Below, one piece after another: positions 1 to 9,084 of a stretch of 64,000 bases of DNA. The stretch is from the NCBI GenBank assembly GCA_027080505.1, contig JALWRX010000029.1, positions 17,843 through 81,842 of the forward strand, given 5' to 3'. The stretch's first letter is position 1, and every line of letters begins with the position of its first letter. Under the pieces are notes generated by a model that was not told where the DNA came from, made no database searches, and saw only the letters and a list, made by a program, of their open reading frames with translations. The DNA comes from Ghiorsea sp. (GTDB lineage Bacteria; Pseudomonadota; Zetaproteobacteria; Mariprofundales; Mariprofundaceae). A program made the translations under genes and the position numbers.

Positions 1-1120
1 CAGCACTTAGGCTGACTGAACTACCAAAGTTATCACCCACCTCTGTATTGCTTGCTTTGATATAGGCTTGTTGTGTCCATGTTCCTGCTGTGCGGGTAAA
101 CACATACACCGCTCCTGCATTACTTGCCGTATTATCCGCTTGATTGCCACCAATGCCTGTAGCTGCGCTAGATTCATTATAAGCCCCCACTGCCAGTGTG
201 TTACCATCAACACTTAGGCTGAGTGAATAACCAAACCAGTCATTAGCCCCTGTATTGCTTGCTTTGATATAGGCTTGTTGTGTCCATGTATTTGCTGTGC
301 GGGTAAACACATACACCGCTCCTGAATCAATTGCCGTATTATCCGCCTGATTGCCATCAATACCTGTGGCTGCGCTAGCTTCAGCATAAGCCCCTACAGC
401 CAGCGTGTTGCCATCACCACTTAGGCTAAGTGACCAACCAAAGTAATCATTCGCCCCTGTATTGCTTGCTTTGATATAGGCTTGCTGTGTCCAAGTGCCT
501 GCTGTGCGGGTAAACACATACACCGCTCCTGAAAAAGCTGCTGTGTTATCTGCTTGATTACCACCAATGCCTGTGGCTACGCTAGATTCATTATAAGCTG
601 CCACTGCCAGCGTATTGCCGTCAGCACTTAGGCTGACTGACCAACCAAAGTAATCACCCCCCCCTGTATTGCTTGCTTTAACATAGGCTTGTTGTGTCCA
701 AGTACCTGCTGTGCGGGTAAACACATACACCGCTCCTGAATCAACTGCCGTATTATCCGCTTGATTGCCACCTATGCCTGTGGCTGCGCTTGCTTCCCAA
801 TCAGCTCCTACTGCCAACGTATTACCATCGGCACTTAGGCTGACTGAAATACCAAATTCATCACCTCCCTCTGCATTGCTTGCTTTGATATAAGCTTGTT
901 GTGTCCATGTATTTGCTGTGCGGGTAAACACATACACCGCTCCTGAATCAATTGCCGTATTATCCGCCTGATTGCCATCAATACCTGTGGCTGCGCTATC
1001 TTCACTATAAGCCCCCACTGCTAACGTATTGCCATCACCGCTTAGGCTGACGGAATAACCAAAGAAATCACCCGTCCCTGTATTGCTTGCTTTGACATAA
1101 ACTGTAGCTGCCACTGAATC
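1..1120 (-). repeat. 207-bp tandem coding repeats (69 aa each)
   Basis: The landmark TGCTGTGCGGGTAAACACAT recurs at about 86, 293, 500, 707 and 914, exactly 207 bp apart, so each unit is in frame and encodes 69 residues. Units are highly similar at DNA level, which points to recent duplication or homogenisation. At least five units are visible and the array continues past the left edge. Confidence 0.9.
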
Positions 1121-1549
1121 AATCAGTGCAAGCGTTTGATTGGCTGATGCCACACAAGTGGAATTATCGGCATTGCAAGCCTCAACAATATATTGCGCAG
1201 CCACCCAATTGGTTTTGTGAACAGGTATTTCAAGGCTGTGACTTGTTGCAGTGTTCGCAATATTACTTGCATAGGAATCTACAGTGAATCCTGAAACACC
1301 ATCAGGGTTCACCAAAATGCGATAATGATCCACATTGCTACCTGCCACCCAACTAAAATTTAATGATTTCCCGCTTACTGTCATATTGACTGATGTTGCT
1401 GCGGTTGGTGTTGGTGTTGGTGCTGGTGCTGGTGTTGGTGCTGGAGTTGGTGTTGGTGCTGGAGTTGGTGTACCACCGTCTCCACACCCACTTAATATAA
1501 GAAGCAGTGAAGTAATCATGGCTAGTTTTATGATTTCTATTTTGAACAT
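1..1549 (-). CDS. FG-GAP repeat lipoprotein (3' end outside window)
   Basis: I read this directly from the minus strand; the ORF track omits it because it has no stop before base 1. The start at 1549 has an AGGAG six bases upstream. The N-terminus is a lipoprotein signal with lipobox LLILSGC, then a Pro-Thr-Ala-rich linker (about residues 25-50), a fibronectin-like segment, and from about residue 150 tandem 69-residue units of the form GDxFGxSVSLSADGNTLAVGA...GAVYVFTRTAGTWTQQAYIKASN. These are FG-GAP / integrin-beta-propeller-like repeats of cell-surface proteins. About 516 residues are in the window and the C-terminus is missing. A surface-exposed, possibly ligand- or calcium-binding propeller is inferred from the family; the ligand is unknown. 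Confidence 0.85.
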   Translation of the reverse strand, partial: MFKIEIIKLAMITSLLLILSGCGDGGTPTPAPTPTPAPTPAPAPTPTPTAATSVNMTVSGKSLNFSWVAGSNVDHYRILVNPDGVSGFTVDSYASNIANTATSHSLEIPVHKTNWVAAQYIVEACNADNSTCVASANQTLALIDSVAATVYVKASNTGTGDFFGYSVSLSGDGNTLAVGAYSEDSAATGIDGNQADNTAIDSGAVYVFTRTANTWTQQAYIKASNAEGGDEFGISVSLSADGNTLAVGADWEASAATGIGGNQADNTAVDSGAVYVFTRTAGTWTQQAYVKASNTGGGDYFGWSVSLSADGNTLAVAAYNESSVATGIGGNQADNTAAFSGAVYVFTRTAGTWTQQAYIKASNTGANDYFGWSLSLSGDGNTLAVGAYAEASAATGIDGNQADNTAIDSGAVYVFTRTANTWTQQAYIKASNTGANDWFGYSLSLSVDGNTLAVGAYNESSAATGIGGNQADNTASNAGAVYVFTRTAGTWTQQAYIKASNTEVGDNFGSSVSLSA

Positions 1550-1607
1550 ATGCGACTCCTAGTTAATAACTTGAAGTGCCAATACTACTTCCTTCATAAG
1601 CAAGCTA

Positions 1608-1647
1608 ACCAGTCGGCAAAAAGGCTTAATCCTTTTGGGTGACTGGT
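1608..1647 (-). other. inverted repeat in leader of the FG-GAP lipoprotein gene
   Basis: Arms ACCAGTC (1608-1614) and GACTGGT (1641-1647) are perfect inverted repeats, with a further AAAAGG/CCTTTT pairing inside. The element lies between the rplT terminator and the lipoprotein start, so it would sit in that gene's 5' leader or promoter. There is no T-tract on the minus strand that would make it a terminator. Function unknown. Confidence 0.4.
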
Positions 1648-1671
1648 GTGCTCTGTATAGTCATGCTACCA

Positions 1672-1705
1672 ACAAAAATGGCAGAGTCATTACGACCCTG
1701 CCATT
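1672..1705 (-). terminator. Rho-independent terminator after rplT
   Basis: On the minus strand, AATGGCAG and CTGCCATT form an 8-bp stem followed by a short T-tract (TTTTTGTT). It lies 35 bp past the rplT stop and would end the thrS-infC-rpmI-rplT transcript. Confidence 0.8.
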
Positions 1706-1739
1706 CCTCAATCGAATATCCGACATTTGCCGGAAATAT

Positions 1740-2096
1740 TTATTGAATGTTTGCCTTAGCCGTTTCTGCAAGCTTCGTAAACGCTTCTGCATCACGAACT
1801 GCAATATCAGCAAGAACTTTACGATCCAGTGTGATACCTGCTTGGCTTAAACCAAACATGAAACGTGAATAGCTTAAACCATTCAAACGCGCTGCCGCAT
1901 TGATGCGGACAATCCAAAGGCTACGGAAATCACGTTTTTTAACTTTACGGTCACGGTATGCATACTGACGACCTTTATCTACCGCTTGTGTAGCTACACG
2001 AAAACAGCTCTTACGACGACCGTAATAACCTTTTGCAGCTTTAATAACTTTCTTATGACGAGCATGCGCCTGAACACCTGATTTTACGCGAGGCAT
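1740..2096 (-). CDS. rplT: 50S ribosomal protein L20
   Basis: 118 residues, the normal L20 length, with the typical start [19 protein letters not shown] and the basic helix [18 protein letters not shown]20 binds 23S rRNA early in large-subunit assembly. It is the last gene of the conserved thrS-infC-rpmI-rplT cluster, 20 bp after rpmI, and is followed by a rho-independent terminator. In other bacteria L20 represses rpmI-rplT translation; no operator structure was examined here. Confidence 0.97.
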   Translation of the reverse strand: MPRVKSGVQAHARHKKVIKAAKGYYGRRKSCFRVATQAVDKGRQYAYRDRKVKKRDFRSLWIVRINAAARLNGLSYSRFMFGLSQAGITLDRKVLADIAVRDAEAFTKLAETAKANIQ

Positions 2097-2116
2097 ATCT
2101 TTCTCCTATTACTAAC

Positions 2117-2314
2117 TTATGCGCCGGGAATCAAACGATTCAAAGCTTTAACATCTGATGGTGCAACTAAAGTTGTACCACGGAATCCACGAATACGCTT
2201 CGGCGATTTTTTAGTCAAAATGTGTTGAGCGTTTGCTTTATTACGCTTCCATTTGCCGCTTCCTGTTTTAGAAAAACGTTTTGCAGCACCACTGTGTGTT
2301 TTCATCTTAGGCAT
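2117..2314 (-). CDS. rpmI: 50S ribosomal protein L35
   Basis: 65 residues, standard for L35, starting [24 protein letters not shown] and rich in Lys/Arg. It is a small structural protein of the large ribosomal subunit. It lies between infC (13-bp gap) and rplT (20-bp gap) in the usual order, so co-transcription is near certain. Confidence 0.97.
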   Translation of the reverse strand: MPKMKTHSGAAKRFSKTGSGKWKRNKANAQHILTKKSPKRIRGFRGTTLVAPSDVKALNRLIPGA

Positions 2315-2327
2315 TGTGTACCAACCT

Positions 2328-2843
2328 CTATTTCTTCAACGGATTAATGATCATAATCATTTGCCGTCCTTCCATGTTAGGCATTTTTTCAGGTTTGCCC
2401 AATTCCTTTACTTCTTCAGCAATATGTTCCAATTGCTCACGTCCTTGGCTTGTGTACGCCATTTCGCGACCACGAAAACGCAAAGACACTTTAACTTTGT
2501 TACCAGCTTCCAAGAATTTACGAATATTTCTAAGCTTCACATCCAAATCATGTTGGTCAGTGGTAGCGCGAACCTTCACTTCCTTGACTTGAATCACATG
2601 TTGCTTTTTCTTTGCTTCGTTCGCCTTCTTGCTTTGATCGTACTTATACTTGCCATAATCCATAATTTTGCAGACAGGCGGCTTAGCATTGGGTGACATC
2701 ATAATAAGATCTAACCCAACTTCTTCTGCTTTTGCAATAGCCTCATGGCGTTTTAAGACACCAATTTGTTCTCCGTCATGACCAATAACACGAACTTCTG
2801 GAGCTTCGATGTCATGATTTACTGCTAATTCTTTCTTGGCGAT
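2328..2843 (-). CDS. infC: translation initiation factor IF-3, AUC start
   Basis: The ORF track starts at 2702 and gives only 124 residues, which would lack most of the N-terminal domain. Upstream the same frame stays open and encodes [20 protein letters not shown], a clear IF-3 N-terminus. No in-frame ATG/GTG/TTG precedes this, but an ATC codon at 2843-2841 lies seven bases after AAGGAG. With that start the protein is 171 residues, normal for IF-3. Rare start codons (AUU, AUC, AUA) in infC are a known feature that lets IF-3 repress its own translation. IF-3 binds the 30S subunit and proofreads initiator tRNA pairing. Confidence 0.92.
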   Translation of the reverse strand: MAKKELAVNHDIEAPEVRVIGHDGEQIGVLKRHEAIAKAEEVGLDLIMMSPNAKPPVCKIMDYGKYKYDQSKKANEAKKKQHVIQVKEVKVRATTDQHDLDVKLRNIRKFLEAGNKVKVSLRFRGREMAYTSQGREQLEHIAEEVKELGKPEKMPNMEGRQMIMIINPLKK

Positions 2844-2887
2844 AAGTACTCTCCTTGCCAGCTTACTTTATTTTCCCAGCTTCCCTG

Positions 2888-4792
2888 TTACAGGTACTGT
2901 TTTTTCATATTTTGCATCTCTGCAATCCATGAATCAACTGATTGTACACCTAAGTTATCACCACTTCGGGTACGCACAGATACTGTATTTTCCTCTTTTT
3001 CACGCTCGCCAACCACTAAAATGAATGGCACACGCTGCAAAGTGTGGGCGCGCACCTTATAGCCGACTTTCTCATTACGCAAGTCCGATTCTACTCTAAA
3101 GCCCGCAGCCTGCATTTTTTCAGTGATTTCTTGAACGTAATCCGACTGAGAATCGGAGATATTACACACGACAACCTGTGTTGGTGCAAGCCAAAACGGG
3201 AATTTGCCTGCATGTTCTTCAATCAAGATACCAATAAAACGCTCTAAGGAGCCCAAAATAGCCCTGTGCAGCATCACAGGAACATGTTTTTTATCGTCTG
3301 CCCCAATGTATTCCGCATCAAGGCGACCTGGCATAGAAAAGTCCACCTGAATCGTGCCGCACTGCCAAACACGACCCAAACAGTCCTTCAAAGAAAACTC
3401 AATCTTAGGACCATAAAATGCGCCTTCGCCCGGATTTAAACCATATTCAATATCTTTGGCCTTGAGTGCTTCATGCAAAGAAGATTCTGCCTTATCCCAC
3501 TGTTCATCTGTACCCACACGTTTTTCAGGGCGGTCAGATAAAAAGATAATGACTTCTTCAAAGCCAAATTTCTTATATGTCTCATAAACAAGGTCGATAA
3601 ATACGCCAACTTCATCTTGAATCTGCTCTTCAGCGCAGAAAATATGCGCATCATCTTGCACAAAATTACGCAAACGCATCAAACCATGCAAAGTACCCGA
3701 TGGCTCGTTGCGGTGACATGAGCCAAACTCTGCCAAACGCAAAGGCAAATCACGATATGAATGTAGATTTTGATTGAACACCTGAATATGACAAGGACAG
3801 TTCATGGGTTTAATCGCATACTCACGATTTTCTGTGCTGGTGGTAAACATATCCTCACGGAACTTTTCCCAATGCCCAGATTTTTCCCAAAGTTTTCTAT
3901 CCACCACTTGTGGTGTTTTGATTTCTTGGTAACCGTTGTCACGCATGATGGAACGAATTTCATTCTCTACCACTTGCCAAATATTCCAACCTTTAGGATG
4001 CCAAAAAATCATACCCGGCGCTTCTTCTTGCAAATGGAATAAATCCAATTGCTTCGCCAATTTTCTATGGTCACGCTTTTCAGCTTCTTCCAAACGGTGT
4101 AAATAAGCTTTTAAATCATCTTTGCTTGCCCAAGCTGTGCCGTAAATGCGGTGAAGTTGCTCGTTTTCAGCATTACCTTCCCAATATGCACCAGACACCT
4201 TCATCAATTTAAAGTGTTTAAGCTTAGAAGTGTTAGGCACATGCGGGCCACGGCAAAGGTCAGACCATTCGCCTTGTTTATAAAGGCTTACTTCTTCGCC
4301 TTCGGGAATGCGTCCAATTAACAAAGCCTTATATTTTTCGCCAATGTTTTCAAAATGTTGAATTGCATCATCACGCGCCCAAACCTCACGCTCAATCGGA
4401 AGTTTACGCTTGGCAATTTCTTTCATTTTCTTTTCAATGATTTTTAAATCTTCAGGCGTAAATGCGCGTTCAAAAGCAAAGTCATAGTAAAAGCCATCTT
4501 CAATCACAGGACCAATGGTCACTTGCGCAGAAGGAAATACTTCCTGCACAGCCATCGCCAACAAATGCGCTGTTGAATGGCGAATAATATCTAAAGCTTC
4601 ATCAGATTTTTCAGTAATCAGAGCAACATGATCACCATCAGATAAGGCATGGGATAAATCCACCACTTCATCGTTTACTTTCGCAGCAATCACCGCTCGA
4701 GCCAAACCTTCACCAATATCTTTGGCTAAATCAAAAGCAGTTGCACCATCATTTAGGGTTCGTGTAGAGCCGTCTGGCAGTTGGATATTCAT
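2888..4792 (-). CDS. thrS: threonine--tRNA ligase
   Basis: 634 residues, full length for ThrRS. In order: an N-terminal TGS domain ([20 protein letters not shown]), the second additional domain used in editing with HSTAH at about residue 72, the class II catalytic core (CPCHIQVF metal ligand region, [12 protein letters not shown] motif 2 area, [16 protein letters not shown] motif 3), and the anticodon-binding domain. It charges tRNA-Thr. It is the first gene of the thrS-infC-rpmI-rplT cluster, 44 bp before the infC AUC start. An AAGGAG lies 12 bases before the ATG. Confidence 0.97.
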   Translation of the reverse strand: MNIQLPDGSTRTLNDGATAFDLAKDIGEGLARAVIAAKVNDEVVDLSHALSDGDHVALITEKSDEALDIIRHSTAHLLAMAVQEVFPSAQVTIGPVIEDGFYYDFAFERAFTPEDLKIIEKKMKEIAKRKLPIEREVWARDDAIQHFENIGEKYKALLIGRIPEGEEVSLYKQGEWSDLCRGPHVPNTSKLKHFKLMKVSGAYWEGNAENEQLHRIYGTAWASKDDLKAYLHRLEEAEKRDHRKLAKQLDLFHLQEEAPGMIFWHPKGWNIWQVVENEIRSIMRDNGYQEIKTPQVVDRKLWEKSGHWEKFREDMFTTSTENREYAIKPMNCPCHIQVFNQNLHSYRDLPLRLAEFGSCHRNEPSGTLHGLMRLRNFVQDDAHIFCAEEQIQDEVGVFIDLVYETYKKFGFEEVIIFLSDRPEKRVGTDEQWDKAESSLHEALKAKDIEYGLNPGEGAFYGPKIEFSLKDCLGRVWQCGTIQVDFSMPGRLDAEYIGADDKKHVPVMLHRAILGSLERFIGILIEEHAGKFPFWLAPTQVVVCNISDSQSDYVQEITEKMQAAGFRVESDLRNEKVGYKVRAHTLQRVPFILVVGEREKEENTVSVRTRSGDNLGVQSVDSWIAEMQNMKKQYL

Positions 4793-4824
4793 AAAAAAGC
4801 TCTACTCCTTGCGTGATACAAAAA

Positions 4825-4899
4825 TGGTAGGCTCGGGCGGTTTCGAACCGCCGACCCCCACCATGTCAAGGTGGTGCTCTACCCCTGAGCTACGAGCCT
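4825..4899 (-). tRNA. tRNA-Val (GAC)
   Basis: The minus strand folds as a tRNA: acceptor AGGCTCG/CGAGCCT, D-arm TAGCTCAGGGGTAGAGC, anticodon stem CCACC/GGTGG with loop TTGACAT (anticodon GAC), T-arm GGCGGTTCGAAACCGCC, and encoded CCA. 75 nt including CCA. It lies just upstream of thrS on the same strand. Confidence 0.95.
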
Positions 4900-4978
4900 G
4901 CATTCAATACCCTACTTTGCGTAAGGGTTGCGCATTGTATAAAGACCTTACAACAAGGCAAGCACTATTCACCGTGGA

Positions 4979-7240
4979 CTATTTGTTTTTTAAGTTAAAT
5001 ACACCCGACCAGCCATCAGGTGGTGGTGTCTGTATATAAGTCTTCAAGCGATTCATCATCACTTCATAAAGCCCACACTCAGGGTTCTCCACATACAAAA
5101 TGGTCATAGCCTGTAGTGCTTCTTCATATTGACCATTCATCATCAAGCTCCAAGCTTGCTCATAAGCCCTGCTTTCTTGTATTTGCGTTTGACTCACCTC
5201 GCTTCGTACACCAATCGGTTGATACAAATCAACAGGTTGAGAGCGACCAACCACGCGCACCCTATCAATAAAACGTGCAGACACCTCATTGCGCACCAAT
5301 ACATACGTATCTTTACTCATTAAAATAGGTACACGGTAAACTTTACATACACCTTCAAGCCGCGCTGCCAAATTCACATGATCGCCCATAATGGTATAAT
5401 TCATGCTCGATTGTGTTCCCATATTTCCCACAACCATGGGGCCAGAGTTGATACCAATACGCACATGCACTTCAGGCAAACCCTCTTCTTTCCATTCCTC
5501 ACGCAACAGGGTTAGCTTCTTTTGTTGCTCCAAAGCTGCAACGACACAGCGCACGGCATGATCCTCAAGGTCAATGGGCGCACCAAAAAATGAAATAATG
5601 GCATCACCTTCATACTTATCGATGGTTCCTTTTTGCGCCAAAAGAATATCACTCATAGCCGTAAGGTAACGATTTAGAAATGCAACCAACTCTGATGGTG
5701 TTAACTTCTCTGAAAAGCTTGAAAATGAAGCAATATCTGAGAAAAAGGCGGTTAAATGCTTTTCTTCACCACCCAACTTCAAAGCATCAGGATTTTTTGC
5801 CAAGTTCTCCACCACAGAAGGTGCTAAATAATGTGAAAAGGCATCATGGATAAAAGCGCGTTTTCTCGATTCGATAATATAACCAAACAATGCGGTGGGT
5901 AATGTTGCCAACAGTACACCTACAATAAGGTAGGTTTCTTGAATCCAAATATTTTGTGCTGTAAACATCCACTGTGAGAACCCCATAATTAACAAAGGAA
6001 TACCTATAATACTCACGCCTTGTACTAAAGGTGGTCGGTGGTACACCAAATAACCCGCCAACATACTCAATAATAAAACAGCTAATAATTCCAAGACTTC
6101 TACTGAAGCTTGCCTACGTAACTCTTCACCATTCAAAATATTCGCAATCGCAACAGCATGCCCTTCTACCCCAGGAAACACCGAATCAAATGGTGTGGGG
6201 CGATAATCGTAAACACCAATGGCTGTCACACCAAAAATAACAATTTTATCTCTAAGTTCATCACCTTCTAAGCGGTCATATAAAATATCTGCTGCTGAAA
6301 TATGTTTAAATGTTCGTCCTGGTCCATAGTGATTAAGCAACATGTTACCACGCTCATCGGTCTGCATAGACAATGGTCCTAAATGCACTTCTTCTACACC
6401 AGCCTCCCCCACAACAACCGCCATATCTGGCCAGTCCAAATACATACGCAAAGTTTGCATCGCCATACTGGGGTACACAAAGCCGCCCAACTCTGCCATC
6501 AACGGAATACGGCGCACCGTGCCATCAGAATCAGGGAAGAAATTGAAAAATCCGATTGCATCAGCCGTTTGCGTAATACGCGGTAAATTTCCTTCAATAC
6601 CTGCAATATGCGGCATGCCCAACATCGCTTCTTTGGTAAACCTTGATGTCATTGCTAACGACTGCATCAATTCAACTTCGGCAGGCATTTGTTTTAAGAC
6701 CAACTCAGGCACATCTGCACCTTGCGGATAGAAAAAATAGCCTGGTACCAACTTATCTTTATATTTCTTAATCACAGCTTCAAGTTCAGCATCCACATCA
6801 CCCCACTGACGATGCTGTTTTAACCATGTTAAATGATTCAAGGTATAAGGATCATCTGCTACTGCCGTACTTAAAACACGTATGGCTTCATCTACCTTAT
6901 TCACCTGTTCTTCTGAGAACACGATATCAAAGCCTAAGGCTTTTGCACCATATTTACCTACGGCTTTATCAACGACTTGTGCAATAATATCTCGCGACCA
7001 CGGCCAACGACCCACTTCGGCAAGTGAATTGTCATCCACCGCAATAATAGCAACTCTAGGGTCTGCAGGAATAGGCCCTCTAGCCTGAAAACGAAAATCC
7101 AAAGATTTCATTTCAAATTGTTCTAAGGCACTTGGTTTAATAATGATAAGAGAGAGGGCAACGCATGACATCAATACAACTAGCGGCATACCCAGCCACT
7201 TCGCATATTGCTCAATAAATTTCGTAATGGCCTGAAGCAA
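4979..7240 (-). CDS. CHASE2-domain adenylate/guanylate cyclase
   Basis: 753 residues. After an N-terminal membrane helix (about 18-35) comes an extracytoplasmic CHASE2 sensor (about 40-340; FRFQARGPIPADPRVAIIAVDD), then a cluster of hydrophobic helices (about 375-450), then a class III cyclase domain (about 485-680). The cyclase has both metal aspartates (FFSDIASF and YEGDAIISFFGAP) and the NMGTQSSMNYTIMGDHVNLAARLE signature. The Lys in DKYEGD fits ATP as substrate, so cAMP is the likelier product. The C-terminal tail looks TPR-like. The signal sensed by CHASE2 is unknown. Confidence 0.9.
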   Translation of the reverse strand: MLQAITKFIEQYAKWLGMPLVVLMSCVALSLIIIKPSALEQFEMKSLDFRFQARGPIPADPRVAIIAVDDNSLAEVGRWPWSRDIIAQVVDKAVGKYGAKALGFDIVFSEEQVNKVDEAIRVLSTAVADDPYTLNHLTWLKQHRQWGDVDAELEAVIKKYKDKLVPGYFFYPQGADVPELVLKQMPAEVELMQSLAMTSRFTKEAMLGMPHIAGIEGNLPRITQTADAIGFFNFFPDSDGTVRRIPLMAELGGFVYPSMAMQTLRMYLDWPDMAVVVGEAGVEEVHLGPLSMQTDERGNMLLNHYGPGRTFKHISAADILYDRLEGDELRDKIVIFGVTAIGVYDYRPTPFDSVFPGVEGHAVAIANILNGEELRRQASVEVLELLAVLLLSMLAGYLVYHRPPLVQGVSIIGIPLLIMGFSQWMFTAQNIWIQETYLIVGVLLATLPTALFGYIIESRKRAFIHDAFSHYLAPSVVENLAKNPDALKLGGEEKHLTAFFSDIASFSSFSEKLTPSELVAFLNRYLTAMSDILLAQKGTIDKYEGDAIISFFGAPIDLEDHAVRCVVAALEQQKKLTLLREEWKEEGLPEVHVRIGINSGPMVVGNMGTQSSMNYTIMGDHVNLAARLEGVCKVYRVPILMSKDTYVLVRNEVSARFIDRVRVVGRSQPVDLYQPIGVRSEVSQTQIQESRAYEQAWSLMMNGQYEEALQAMTILYVENPECGLYEVMMNRLKTYIQTPPPDGWSGVFNLKNK

Positions 7241-7357
7241 GAAGCCCTCCTAGCAGTGTAAAATCACGCTATTGCAGAGCTTAACGTAGCCGCTCATTCC
7301 CTTTTCTTCAAGTTTTCGCTGTAAAAACAGCTTATTACGCACTTAAAAGGGTATATA

Positions 7358-8503
7358 TTAACGTCCGCTCATTTGACGTAATCTTGCTTTTATTTTGCAC
7401 AACGCTGTGATTAAAGCATACACAGTTGCTTCATCATGCTCCAAACCAAAACTCACACGTAGGCTACTTCTCGCCTGCTGTTCGGGCAAACCCATGGCTA
7501 GCAATACATGTGATGGCTCACGTTTACCTGATGAACAAGCAGAACCTGATGCCACAGCAAAACCCATCAAGTCCATTTGCATGAGTAGTGTTTCACCCTC
7601 AAGCCCTGGCACACAAAACATACTGGTATTTGCTGTACGCAGATGTGCTTGTCCAAAAATACAAACATCTGGTAACGCCGCAAGCAACTTGCTTTCAAAC
7701 ATATCACGCAAACTTTGAATCGGTGCAAAATCTTGCAAGCCAAGTGCTGTTGCAAAGCCATAAACGCCAGCAACATTTTCAGTTCCTGAACGGCGACCCC
7801 GCTCTTGCCCGCCCCCTATCATCAAGGATTCCAATGACACACCTCGACGCATCACCAATGCTCCCACACCACGAGGGCCACCAATTTTATGTGCTGAAAA
7901 ACTAACAAAGTCAGCATCCAGTTGTTGTAAATTGATTTCAAATTTACCCAAAGCTTGTACTGCATCAACAAAAAACGAAATGCCCCGCTCACGACACGCT
8001 TTACTCACTTCAAACACTGGCTGAATCACACCCGTTTCATTATTCACCCACATCAAACAAGCCAGTTTTGTATCATCCTGACATGCCGCCATAAAGGTTT
8101 CCGCATCAATGCGCCCATCTTTATCAGGTTTCACCAAGGTAAACGACCAGTCTGGATAACGTTTGCACCACTGCTCCACAGCTTGCAACACGGCGGGGTG
8201 TTCAATGGCAGACAATACAATATGCCCAGACGCTGAGCCTGCAATCATACCCTGAATCACCATATTATTAGACTCTGTACCACCTGACGTAAAAACAACA
8301 CTACCCGCATCTACCCCAAAATAATGCGCAATCGTGTCTCGTGCATCATCCAACTTGCGCCGTGCATTGCGCCCTGCCCAATGTAGGCTGGATGGATTAC
8401 CAAATGCTGTTTCCACAACATCCTGCATGGCGGCTGTTACTTGCGGCAACTGCGGGCATGTAGCATTATAATCAAGGTAAATGTGTTTGTTTTGAAGTGT
8501 CAT
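7358..8503 (-). CDS. cysteine desulfurase (NifS/IscS family)
   Basis: 381 residues with the fold-type I PLP enzyme signatures: FTSGGTESNN, PLP lysine in SFSAHKIGGPRG, and the mobile catalytic cysteine in SGSACSSGKREPSHVL. The Ser-Gly-Ser-Ala-Cys-Ser-Ser-Gly loop is of the long NifS/IscS type. It removes sulfur from cysteine as a persulfide for Fe-S cluster or tRNA thiolation. It is 9 bp downstream of iscR, in line with an isc-type role, but no iscU, iscA or hscBA gene follows, so IscS versus NifS-like naming is left open. Confidence 0.93.
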   Translation of the reverse strand: MTLQNKHIYLDYNATCPQLPQVTAAMQDVVETAFGNPSSLHWAGRNARRKLDDARDTIAHYFGVDAGSVVFTSGGTESNNMVIQGMIAGSASGHIVLSAIEHPAVLQAVEQWCKRYPDWSFTLVKPDKDGRIDAETFMAACQDDTKLACLMWVNNETGVIQPVFEVSKACRERGISFFVDAVQALGKFEINLQQLDADFVSFSAHKIGGPRGVGALVMRRGVSLESLMIGGGQERGRRSGTENVAGVYGFATALGLQDFAPIQSLRDMFESKLLAALPDVCIFGQAHLRTANTSMFCVPGLEGETLLMQMDLMGFAVASGSACSSGKREPSHVLLAMGLPEQQARSSLRVSFGLEHDEATVYALITALCKIKARLRQMSGR

Positions 8504-8512
8504 GCGCGCACC

Positions 8513-8965
8513 CTAGTGCTGCATCAAAGTTTTTTCGACTGCCTTTAATGTATCTATATAATTTTTATCATCACAAACATCTTGTATGGTGACCGTTTCA
8601 AGAAAAAAATTGATATGATGACCCAATGCTGTCCACAGGTTGTGTGTGTCACAGCGGCTGCCTCGATGACAACCTTCGGTCTCAGACTTGCACATCGTGG
8701 TTTGAATGGTTTCATTCACTGCATGCATAATATCTGCAATAGTAATCTCATGGGTTGCTTTGGCTAAGCGATAACCACCGCCAGGGCCGCGCACCGAATC
8801 AACCAAACCACTTTCCCTAAGCTTACGAAACAACTGTTCCAAATAGGACAACGAAATAAATTGGCGTTCAGAAATAGATGATAATGTAATCGGACCTTCA
8901 TCTTGATGCCCTGCCAAATCTACCATGGCGGATACTGCGTACCGCCCTTTGCTCGTTAATTGCAT
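8513..8965 (-). CDS. iscR: Rrf2-family Fe-S regulator IscR
   Basis: 150 residues with the Rrf2 winged helix (MQLTSKGRYAVSAMVDLAGH, SYLEQLFRKLRESGLVDSVRGPGGGYRLA) and three spaced cysteines in MCKSETEGCHRGSRC, matching the [2Fe-2S] ligand spacing of IscR. In the holo form IscR represses its own operon. A site close to the type 1 IscR consensus lies 45 bp upstream (9010-9034), supporting autoregulation. It is cotranscribed with the downstream desulfurase. Confidence 0.9.
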   Translation of the reverse strand: MQLTSKGRYAVSAMVDLAGHQDEGPITLSSISERQFISLSYLEQLFRKLRESGLVDSVRGPGGGYRLAKATHEITIADIMHAVNETIQTTMCKSETEGCHRGSRCDTHNLWTALGHHINFFLETVTIQDVCDDKNYIDTLKAVEKTLMQH

Positions 8966-9009
8966 GATTTACAGACCTCCATGATATATTATTGATGCCG
9001 AACATTGCT

Positions 9010-9034
9010 ATACCCGAGCAATATGGTCAAGTAT
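9010..9034. promoter_or_regulatory. predicted type 1 IscR operator
   Basis: The 25-bp site runs from ATACCCGAG to GGTCAAGTAT around an AT-rich centre. Against the degenerate type 1 IscR consensus known from Escherichia coli I count 22 of 25 positions compatible. It lies in the 119-bp gap between divergent iscR and alr, so IscR could control iscR-desulfurase and perhaps also alr. Confidence 0.7.
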
Positions 9035-9084
9035 AGCTCGCACCACCTTTTGACCTTAGCACTCTTAACGGCAACACTTAGCCC

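Noticed and set aside
7-213. 68-aa ORF in the track within the repeats
   Set aside because: It is in a different frame from the lipoprotein gene, a shadow of the repeats.
1-1120. CRISPR-like or non-coding satellite array
   Set aside because: The 207-bp period keeps frame and encodes FG-GAP units with a signal peptide upstream; spacers are not unique.
1335-1562. Gly-Val-Ala-rich 75-aa plus-strand ORF
   Set aside because: It is the antisense shadow of the Pro-Thr-Ala linker of the lipoprotein.
2253-2696. 147-aa plus-strand ORF over rpmI-infC
   Set aside because: Antisense shadow of conserved translation genes.
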